The position numbers were made by a program, and so were the translations under genes. From the NCBI GenBank assembly GCA_028288395.1, contig JAQBNV010000276.1, positions 1 through 5,912 of the forward strand: a DNA stretch of 5,912 bases, read 5' to 3'. The notes beneath the pieces were generated by a model, which was not told where the DNA came from, did no database searches, and was given only the letters and a program-made list of their open reading frames with translations. Below, in pieces: positions 1 through 5,912 of the stretch. The stretch is from Adhaeribacter sp. Its GTDB lineage: Bacteria; Bacteroidota; Bacteroidia; Cytophagales; Hymenobacteraceae. How positions within the stretch are numbered: position 1 is the stretch's first letter; the number at the start of each line of letters is the position of its first letter.

Positions 1-17
1 GGGATAATTCGGCAATA

Positions 18-63
18 TTCATTTCCATTAAAACCACAACAGTATGGTTTTAATGGAAATGAA
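18..63. repeat. Perfect 19-bp inverted repeat with 8-nt loop upstream of the efflux operon
   Basis: The left arm (18-36, TTCATTTCCATTAAAACCA) is the exact reverse complement of the right arm (45-63); the unpaired centre is CAACAGTA (37-44). The arms contain only five G/C pairs and no long T-run follows on either strand, so this is not a classic intrinsic terminator, although a Bacteroidota terminator of an upstream gene cannot be excluded. A weaker outer pairing (TCGGCAA at 9-15 with TTGCCGA at 83-89) could enclose it. The repeat ends 126 nt before the adaptor start codon. Possible roles are a regulator operator, a terminator, a structured 5' leader or a remnant of a small mobile repeat. The repeat itself is certain; its function is not known. 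Confidence 0.9.
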
Positions 64-96
64 ATTTAACTGCCATTATTATTTGCCGATAAAACA

Positions 97-128
97 TTTG
101 AAAATATAAATCCGATTTTTTTTATAGT
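97..128 (+). promoter_or_regulatory. Weak candidate promoter for the efflux operon
   Basis: TTTG at 97-100 resembles the Bacteroidota -33 element, and TATAGT at 123-128 lies 22 nt downstream, roughly where the -7 element would be. The -7 element does not match the expected TAnnTTTG, and no better pair was found by eye between the inverted repeat and the adaptor gene. Transcription from here would give a leader of about 55 nt. The assignment rests on position and a partial motif only. Confidence 0.2.
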
Positions 129-189
129 AAAACAAACCCGTTGTTCTGGCCTTTAACCTAAAGAAATAATAAATCCTTTTTTACCCTTT

Positions 190-1296
190 ATGAAATTAAA
201 ATACATCCTTTATACTTTACTTTTAGTGGGTTTCGGTTTGTTGGTTTTTTATCGGATTTCCGAAAATAAAAGCCAGGCCGCTTCTGGCGGTCCGGGTGGC
301 AGCCGGGGCGGTGCTGGAGGTGGTAAAGGTGGCGGCGGTATGCCTCCCATGCGCGTAGACGGCGTGGTGGTGCAGCCGCAGGAGTTTGCGAATAACTTAA
401 CTGTTACGGGTTCTATCGAAGCAAACGAACAAATAGAAATACGGGCCCAGGTTTCGGGCCTGATCAAAAGCATTTCGTTCCAGGAAGGTAGTTCTGTGAG
501 AAAAGGCCAGGTGCTGATAAAAATAGATGATACTGAGTTGCGGGCCCAGTTGTCGCAAGCCTTAACCCGCCAGGGTTTAGCCGCTGAAAATGCCCGCCGG
601 GCCGGTTTACTATTGCAAAAAGAAGCCATCAGCCAGGAAGAAAGAGACGTAGCGGTCGCCGAGTTAAAATCACTGCAGGCCCAAACCCAATTAATTCGGG
701 CACAGTTGGCCAAAACCACCATTCAGGCTCCTTTTTCGGGCCGCATTGGCTTGCGTAATGTGTCGGTGGGGGGGTACCTGACCCCCGAAACGGTAGTAGC
801 CAATCTGGTAAGTACCGACCCGGTAAAAATTACTTTTTCGGTGCCCGAAAAATACGCCAACCAGGTTAAAAATAAGACCGATATTACTTTTACTGTGGCT
901 GGTTCAAATGTAAAAAACAAAGCCGCTGTATATGCCATTGAGCCCGGCATCGAAGCCACCACCCGTACGTTGCAGTTAAGAGCGCGGGCCGCTAATCCCG
1001 AAGGCTTTTTACGCCCAGGGTCTTTTGCCAATATAATGTTGCCTTTAACCACTATTGCGGATGCGCTGCTGGTGCCCACCCAGGCCATTGTACCGGTACA
1101 AAACGGCAAAAAAGTATTTGTATCCCGGAACGGTAAAGCCCAGGAAGTAATGGTAGAAGCATCTACCCGCACCGAGAAAGATATTCTGATTACCGAAGGG
1201 TTGAAAGCGGGCGATACCGTTTTAACCACCGGTATTATGACGCTGAAACCCGAAACCCCGGTAAAAGTAAAAGTGAGTAAAACCAGTATAAACTAA
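190..1296 (+). CDS. RND efflux periplasmic adaptor (membrane fusion protein, HlyD/AcrA type)
   Basis: This 368-residue protein should bridge the RND permease encoded 11 nt downstream and the TolC-like channel, working in the periplasm while anchored in the inner membrane. Residues 5-23 form one hydrophobic N-terminal segment. No lipobox cysteine is present, so it is anchored by a helix rather than by lipid as AcrA is. Residues 33-50 are a glycine-rich linker (13 of 18 Gly). The first lipoyl half lies at about 82-113 (VSGLIKSISFQEGSSVRKGQ) and the second at about 175-197 (TTIQAPFSGRIGLRNVSVGG). They flank an alpha-hairpin at about 115-174 whose tip carries R137, L141 and S148 in the RxxxLxxxxxxS (RLS) spacing known for TolC docking. 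A beta-barrel (about 200-285) and a membrane-proximal domain (about 290-365) follow. The start is forced: after the in-frame stop at 154-156, ATG 190 is the first start codon. The length is usual for the family. No Shine-Dalgarno sequence is seen. Substrate is unknown. Confidence 0.96.
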   Translation: MKLKYILYTLLLVGFGLLVFYRISENKSQAASGGPGGSRGGAGGGKGGGGMPPMRVDGVVVQPQEFANNLTVTGSIEANEQIEIRAQVSGLIKSISFQEGSSVRKGQVLIKIDDTELRAQLSQALTRQGLAAENARRAGLLLQKEAISQEERDVAVAELKSLQAQTQLIRAQLAKTTIQAPFSGRIGLRNVSVGGYLTPETVVANLVSTDPVKITFSVPEKYANQVKNKTDITFTVAGSNVKNKAAVYAIEPGIEATTRTLQLRARAANPEGFLRPGSFANIMLPLTTIADALLVPTQAIVPVQNGKKVFVSRNGKAQEVMVEASTRTEKDILITEGLKAGDTVLTTGIMTLKPETPVKVKVSKTSIN

Positions 1297-1307
1297 GCAT
1301 TTATTAT

Positions 1308-4300
1308 ATGAGTTTATCAACCACCAGCATTAAGCGGCCGGTTTTTACGATCGTAATTAACCTGATGCTGATATTATTCGGCATTATCGGATTTACTTTC
1401 CTGGGTGTCCGGGAATATCCGTCGATCGATCCGGCTATTGTATCGGTTAGCACCAGTTATGCCGGCGCCAATGCCGATATTATCGAGTCGCAGATTACCG
1501 AGCCGTTGGAAAAAGCCATTAACTCCATTGATGGTATCCGTAATATCTCGTCTACAAGTAACCAGGGGAGGAGCAATATTAATATTGAATTTAACCTGGA
1601 AAAAAACCTGGAAGAGGCGGCCAATGACGTACGGGATAAAGTATCGCAGGCTATTAGAAGTTTACCTGAAGATATTGATTCACCACCGGTAGTATCTAAA
1701 GCAGATGCCGATTCAGAGCCTATTATTGTGGCTACCTTGCAGAGTGATGTGCGGACCCAGTTAGAACTAAGCGATTATGCGGAGAATGTGGTTTCGCAAA
1801 GAATTGAAACGGTGCCGGGAGTAAGCAGTATCCGGATTTACGGACAAAAAAGGTATGCCATGCGGTTATGGCTGGACCCAATGAAATTAGCGTCTTACGG
1901 TCTTACCGTAGCTGACGTAAGAACAGCCCTTAACCGGGAAAATGTGGAATTGCCATCAGGTAAAGTAACCGGTAAAAATACGGAATTAGGAGTAAGAACC
2001 TTAGGTAACCTCTCCACCCAAGAGCAGTTTAATAATCTGATCATCAAAACCGAAGGCGATAGAATTATTCGGTTTAGTGATGTGGGTATGGCCGAATTAG
2101 GCCCGGAGAATCTGGAATCTAAAATGACAGAATCGGGTAAAGCCATGGTTGGATTAGCCATTACACCCCAGCCAGGAACTAATTACCTGGACATTGCAAA
2201 TGCCTTTTACAAGGAATTGGAGCAGATAAAAAGAGATTTGCCTAAAGACCTTAAAATAGAGATTGCCTCAGATAATACCCGGTTTATTAAACAATCAGTG
2301 ATAGAAGTAGCCGAGACTATAGCTATTGCGTTGGTTCTGGTAATTTTAATTATTTATCTTTTCTTCCGCGATTGGAGTATCGCTTTCCGGCCATTAATTG
2401 ATATTCCGGTTTCCCTGATTGCTACTTTTTTTGTTATGTACCTGGCCGGGTTCTCCGTTAACGTACTCACTTTATTAGCGATTGTTCTGGCTACTGGTTT
2501 AGTAGTAGATGATGGTATTGTGGTTACCGAAAATATATTTAAGAAGGTAGAAGAAGGTATGTCGCCAATAGAAGCGGCTATCAAAGGATCCAACGAAATA
2601 TTTTTTGCGGTTATTTCTATTTCCATTACGTTGGCAGCAGTTTTTTTACCAGTAATTTTTCTTGAAGGGTTTGTAGGGCGTTTATTTCGTGAATTTGGGG
2701 TGGTTATCGGGGCCGCAGTTTTAATTTCAGCCTTTGTGTCCTTAACACTTACGCCTATGCTCAATGCCTATCTCATGAAAAAAGGCGGGCATAAGAAATC
2801 GAAGTTTTATGAAAAGACAGAGCCCTATTTTGAAAAAATGAATCAATCGTATGCCGAAGCGCTGAAAGGATTCATGAAAAGAAAATGGCTAAGTTTCCCA
2901 ATATTAATCCTTTGCATCGGGTTAATAGGTTTGTTTTATACGATTCTGCAAAAAGAAACTGCTCCTTACGATGACCGAAGCTCTCTTCGGGTATCCGTTT
3001 CGGCTCCGGAAGGTGCTACTTATGAATACATGGACCGGTTCATGCAAGAGTTGACCCGGATGATAAATGATTCCATTCCGGAAAAGGATGTAAATCTAGT
3101 TATTACCTCTCCTGGTTTTGGTGGTGCGGGATCTGTGAACAGCGGTATGATGATCATGACCCTGGTACAGCCCAACGAACGGGAAAAATCACAAAAAGAG
3201 GTTGCTGAACGTATCACAAAGCTTACCCGCAGCTATTCTGAAGCCCGTACCATGGCTACCCAGCCTCCTACCATTTCAGTGAACCGACGGGGCGGTCAAC
3301 CAGTTCAGTTTATTATTCAAGCACAAAATTTTGAGAAATTAGAACAGAAAGTGCCAGAATTTTTAGATGAAGTAAGCAAGGACCCTACTTTTACAAATCC
3401 GGATGTAAACCTTAAATTTAATAAACCGGAAATAAATATATCAATTGACCGCGACAAAGCGCAAAGTTTGGGCGTTTCGGTAATAGATGTTGCCCAGACG
3501 TTGCAATTATCGCTTAGTGGGCAACGATTAGGCTATTTTTTAATGAATGGCCGGCAATACCAGGTTATTGGTCAGTTTGAGCAACCTGATCGGGATGACC
3601 CAATGGATCTTTCTTCCTTGTTCGTAAAAAGCCAATCTGGTCAGTTAATACAATTAGATAATCTGGTAACTATTCAGGAACGCAGCAGCCCGCCCCAATT
3701 GTACCACAATAACCGATATTTAGCGGCCACTGTTTCGGCGGGTCTGGCTCCTGGCAGAAGTATTGGCGATGGTATCGATGCCATGAACCGAATTGCAGAA
3801 AAAGTTTTAGACGATTCTTTTACCACCGATTTAGCAGGTGAGTCGCGGGACTTTCAGGAAAGCGGGTCCAACACTGCTTTTGCCTTTGGTTTAGCCTTAC
3901 TTTTGATTTACCTTATTCTGGCAGCGCAATTCGAAAGCTTTATTGATCCTTTAATTATAATCTTAACGGTACCTTTGGCCGTAGCCGGCGCCATGTTGTC
4001 GCTATGGTTATTTGGTCAAACCTGGAATATATTTAGCCAGATAGGCACCATTATGCTCATTGGCCTGGTAACGAAAAATGGTATTTTAATTGTGGAATTC
4101 GCCAACCAGCTGAAAGAACAAGGGAAAACTAAAGCCGAGGCTATTCTGGAAGCTTCAGAAGCCAGATTACGGCCTATTCTGATGACCAGTTTGACCATCG
4201 CCTTGGGTGCTTTGCCAATTGCGCTGGCCTTAGGGGCAGCAGCCCAGAGCCGGATGGGTATGGGGATTGTTATTGTGGGCGGTACACTTTTCTCCCTCGT

Positions 4301-4409
4301 TCTGACTTTGTTTGTGATTCCGGCATTTTACTCTATGTGGTCGCGGGAGTACAAGCACAATCCGGAACTGGCCCAAGCCGAAGCTTTTGAAAAAGAACTG
4401 GTACATTAA
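1308..4409 (+). CDS. RND multidrug efflux permease, HAE1 family (AcrB/MdtB-like)
   Basis: This 1033-residue inner-membrane transporter is full length for the family and is predicted to be a proton-driven trimer that extrudes substrates through the adaptor and channel. The start MSLSTTSIKRPVF matches the family N-terminus. Twelve membrane helices can be placed: about 12-33, 335-353, 362-381, 387-407, 432-452, 463-485, 527-547, 857-874, 881-902, 908-930, 955-975 and 985-1010. The two large periplasmic porter/docking loops lie between helices 1-2 and 7-8. The proton-relay residues are intact: D401 and D402 in helix 4 (GLVVDDGIVVTEN), K923 in helix 10 (GLVTKNGILIVEF), and R953 and T960 (RLRPILMTS), equivalent to AcrB D407/D408, K940, R971 and T978. 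The paired Asp argues for HAE1 and against the metal-exporting CusA type. The loop aligned with the AcrB switch loop keeps one Phe (F604) but has I599 and G606 where AcrB has F610 and F617. No frameshift is seen. Substrate cannot be assigned. Confidence 0.97.
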   Translation: MSLSTTSIKRPVFTIVINLMLILFGIIGFTFLGVREYPSIDPAIVSVSTSYAGANADIIESQITEPLEKAINSIDGIRNISSTSNQGRSNINIEFNLEKNLEEAANDVRDKVSQAIRSLPEDIDSPPVVSKADADSEPIIVATLQSDVRTQLELSDYAENVVSQRIETVPGVSSIRIYGQKRYAMRLWLDPMKLASYGLTVADVRTALNRENVELPSGKVTGKNTELGVRTLGNLSTQEQFNNLIIKTEGDRIIRFSDVGMAELGPENLESKMTESGKAMVGLAITPQPGTNYLDIANAFYKELEQIKRDLPKDLKIEIASDNTRFIKQSVIEVAETIAIALVLVILIIYLFFRDWSIAFRPLIDIPVSLIATFFVMYLAGFSVNVLTLLAIVLATGLVVDDGIVVTENIFKKVEEGMSPIEAAIKGSNEIFFAVISISITLAAVFLPVIFLEGFVGRLFREFGVVIGAAVLISAFVSLTLTPMLNAYLMKKGGHKKSKFYEKTEPYFEKMNQSYAEALKGFMKRKWLSFPILILCIGLIGLFYTILQKETAPYDDRSSLRVSVSAPEGATYEYMDRFMQELTRMINDSIPEKDVNLVITSPGFGGAGSVNSGMMIMTLVQPNEREKSQKEVAERITKLTRSYSEARTMATQPPTISVNRRGGQPVQFIIQAQNFEKLEQKVPEFLDEVSKDPTFTNPDVNLKFNKPEINISIDRDKAQSLGVSVIDVAQTLQLSLSGQRLGYFLMNGRQYQVIGQFEQPDRDDPMDLSSLFVKSQSGQLIQLDNLVTIQERSSPPQLYHNNRYLAATVSAGLAPGRSIGDGIDAMNRIAEKVLDDSFTTDLAGESRDFQESGSNTAFAFGLALLLIYLILAAQFESFIDPLIIILTVPLAVAGAMLSLWLFGQTWNIFSQIGTIMLIGLVTKNGILIVEFANQLKEQGKTKAEAILEASEARLRPILMTSLTIALGALPIALALGAAAQSRMGMGIVIVGGTLFSLVLTLFVIPAFYSMWSREYKHNPELAQAEAFEKELVH

Positions 4410-4445
4410 GATATTTTTAAATTCAGATTACTATCCGATTAATTT

Positions 4446-5762
4446 ATGAAGCAAAGAATTGCTTTCCTGTTCAGCCTACTTTTATTATTTTTTATTTCTG
4501 TTGAAAAGAGTAAGGCCCAGGAACTATTAACCTTGGAAGATGCGGTTAAAATTGCCCTGGAAAGTAATTACGACATCAAGCTCTCGGCCAATGATCTGGC
4601 CATAAATAAAAATAATGTGAACTTGGGTAATGCCGGTTTACTGCCGGTAGTAACCGGAAACTTAACGAATAATAACAGCTTGCAAAACAGCCGGCAGGTC
4701 CGGTCTGATGGGCAAATAACGGAACGAAACGGAGCGCGGGGCTCTAACCTGAATTATGGGGTTGGATTAAACTGGACCATTTTTGACGGCTTTGGTATGT
4801 TTGCCCGCTACGATCAACTGCAGGAATTCCGCAATTTGGGTGAGGCCAATTTGCAGCTTACCATTCTGGCCCGCGTTGCCGATGTGATAACCAATTATTT
4901 TGCCCTGGTTCAGCAGCAGCAACAATTAGAAGCCAACTTAACCGCCATTGATATTTCCCGGTTCCGGGTTAAAACGGCCCAAAGCCGGTTCGAAATAGGT
5001 AAAGCGGCCCGCCTCGAAGTACTTAATGCCCAGGTGGATTTAAATACTGATACAACCAATTATTTGCGTCAGCAGGATCTCTACCGCAATACCCAGATTG
5101 CCCTGAACGAGTTGATGGCCCGGGAGGTAGATGTGTTATTTAAAGTGGCCGACACGGTAATTATAGACGATAAATTAACCCTGGCGCAAATTTCGGAGCG
5201 GGCCACGCAGCAAAATCCCGCCTTGCAGGCTGCCCTCGTAAGCCGGCGCATTGCCGAACTGGATCTGAAACAAGTCCGGGCCAACCGTTTTCCTACCATA
5301 GGTCTGAATACAGGTTATAATTTTACCGAGTCACAGTCAGCACTTGGTTTTGCTACCCAAAACTCCGGGCGGGGACTTACTTACGGGGTAACTGCTTCCA
5401 TTAATATATTTAATGGTTTTATGCAGCGGCGCAACGAGCAGAATGCGGCCTTGAGCATTGATAACTCCCAATTAAACCTGGATAAAATTAACCAGAGTAT
5501 TAAGGCGCAACTTGCTGCGGCTTTTCAGACCTATCGCACCAACTTATCGCTGGTAAAGCTGGAAACAAGTAACCAGGAGATAGCCCAGCGCAACCTGGAT
5601 ATTACCCTGGAAAAGTTCCGTCTGGGTAGTATTGCGCCTATCGAACTCCGCGAAGCCCAGTTGAACCTGGTAGCGGCTCAGGTGCGGTTAAGCAATTCCA
5701 TGTATCAAGCCAAATTAGCCGAAATATCCCTGAAAGAAATTGCCGGCAATATTGATTTATAG
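4446..5762 (+). CDS. TolC-family outer-membrane efflux channel protein
   Basis: This 438-residue outer-membrane factor should form the trimeric exit duct of the pump. Residues 1-24 are a Sec signal peptide (a basic start, a hydrophobic core at about 5-19, likely cleavage after SKA24 before Q25). There is no lipobox cysteine, so it is TolC-like rather than a lipoprotein like OprM. The two tandem OEP repeats of the family are visible, at about 28-225 and 245-436. Each has a helix, a beta-strand motif (WTIFDG at 110-115; NIFNG at 320-324) and a long Gln/Asn/Ala-rich helix ending in a matching pattern: FEIGKAARLEVLNAQVDLN in repeat 1 and FRLGSIAPIELREAQLNLV in repeat 2. The start is fixed by an in-frame TAA (4440-4442) immediately before the ATG leader. 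It lies 36 nt behind the permease gene and is most likely cotranscribed. The length is normal for the family and the gene looks intact. Confidence 0.96.
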   Translation: MKQRIAFLFSLLLLFFISVEKSKAQELLTLEDAVKIALESNYDIKLSANDLAINKNNVNLGNAGLLPVVTGNLTNNNSLQNSRQVRSDGQITERNGARGSNLNYGVGLNWTIFDGFGMFARYDQLQEFRNLGEANLQLTILARVADVITNYFALVQQQQQLEANLTAIDISRFRVKTAQSRFEIGKAARLEVLNAQVDLNTDTTNYLRQQDLYRNTQIALNELMAREVDVLFKVADTVIIDDKLTLAQISERATQQNPALQAALVSRRIAELDLKQVRANRFPTIGLNTGYNFTESQSALGFATQNSGRGLTYGVTASINIFNGFMQRRNEQNAALSIDNSQLNLDKINQSIKAQLAAAFQTYRTNLSLVKLETSNQEIAQRNLDITLEKFRLGSIAPIELREAQLNLVAAQVRLSNSMYQAKLAEISLKEIAGNIDL

Positions 5763-5854
5763 GTCTAATTAACCAGAAAAGCACGAAATGCGTTTAAATG
5801 GTATGCCATCATTTTACCAAAGCGCTTTTAAATTCTTTTTAATATTTATTAAGT

Positions 5855-5912
5855 ATGCCAACAGGAAAAGAGGAGTATAGCTTTTTCCACAACGTTTTTG
5901 AAGTAGTAAAAC
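5855..5912 (+). CDS. Partial gene: probable MGMT/ATL-family alkylated-DNA protein (N-terminus only)
   Basis: Only the first 19 codons are inside the window: MPTGKEEYSFFHNVFEVVK. The FFhnVfeVVk pattern matches the N-terminus of the short MGMT-type proteins (alkyltransferase-like ATL or DNA base-flipping proteins of about 110 residues), where it leads into a winged-helix DNA-binding fold with a PCHR or PWHR active-site motif. That motif lies beyond the window, so a repair methyltransferase and a non-catalytic ATL cannot be told apart. ATG 5855 is the first start after an in-frame TAA (5840-5842) and has no Shine-Dalgarno sequence. It lies 92 nt past the channel gene, so it may have its own promoter. 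A functional link to the pump is not implied. Confidence 0.65.
   Translation, partial: MPTGKEEYSFFHNVFEVVK

Noticed and set aside
1..69. + strand frame open from the window edge to TAA at 67-69, as a possible 3' end of an upstream gene
   Set aside because: Twenty-two codons with no recognisable sequence, and the frame runs through both arms of the inverted repeat. An open stretch this short is not evidence of coding; it cannot be fully excluded without the sequence to the left.
53..109. Possible 18-residue leader peptide starting in the right arm of the dyad (MEMKFNCHYY...)
   Set aside because: It is short, lacks a ribosome binding site, codon repeats or attenuator-like structure downstream, and is explained by chance in AT-rich DNA.
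249..722. Long open frame on the - strand opposite the adaptor gene (a second one at 723-1229)
   Set aside because: Both lie wholly antisense to a well-supported adaptor. The translations have a proline run complementary to the Gly linker and no family resemblance, as expected from codon-bias shadows.
1405..1692. 95-codon open frame on the + strand inside the permease gene
   Set aside because: It overlaps conserved permease codons in another frame, and its Arg/Leu/Pro-rich translation shows no recognisable domain.
2354..2764. 136-codon open frame on the - strand opposite permease helices 2-6
   Set aside because: It is antisense to the most conserved part of the permease; its Thr/Ile/Lys-rich product reflects the reverse complement of hydrophobic codons.
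4410..4445. 36-nt spacer between permease and channel genes, examined for a promoter or terminator
   Set aside because: It is AT-rich only, with no stem-loop followed by T's and no -33/-7 pair; it is consistent with continuous transcription of the operon.
5819..5828. Perfect 10-bp palindrome AAAGCGCTTT before the last gene
   Set aside because: It has no loop, so it cannot form a useful hairpin, and a 10-bp palindrome alone is too common to call an operator.

Overview
The window carries one complete three-gene operon on the + strand for a tripartite RND-type multidrug efflux pump. It comprises a periplasmic adaptor (190-1296), an inner-membrane RND permease of the HAE1 type (1308-4409) and a TolC-family outer-membrane channel (4446-5762). 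The first 58 bases of a fourth gene (5855 to the window end), probably an MGMT/ATL-type DNA-alkylation protein, follow on the same strand. The gene order and the 11-nt and 36-nt spacers indicate one transcription unit.

The organism is most likely a member of the Bacteroidota, probably the Cytophagales. The start codons sit directly behind A/T-rich leaders with no Shine-Dalgarno sequence (TTTATG, TATATG, TTTATG, AGTATG). The intergenic DNA is AT-rich while the coding DNA is of moderate GC, and the protein sequences resemble Bacteroidota RND systems. The genus cannot be fixed from this window. The presence of an outer-membrane factor shows a diderm envelope.

Region by region: 1-189 is non-coding as far as can be seen. 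It is dominated by a perfect 19-bp inverted repeat (18-36 / 45-63, 8-nt loop) that no gene explains. It could be an operator, a terminator of an upstream gene, or a structured leader or mobile-element remnant, and it overlaps a possible divergent start codon at the left edge. The three pump genes follow. A 92-nt AT-rich spacer without a convincing terminator leads to the partial fourth gene.

Working model: the permease is a proton-driven trimer carrying the HAE1 charged set (D401, D402, K923, R953, T960). The adaptor has the RLS tip motif for docking to the channel, and the TolC-like trimer completes the path across the outer membrane. The substrate cannot be read from sequence. The permease lacks two of the AcrB aromatic pocket positions in its switch-loop region, so AcrB-like drug specificity should not be assumed. 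No regulator gene is visible. Apart from the upstream dyad, this is a standard efflux operon; I did not find a new type of system.
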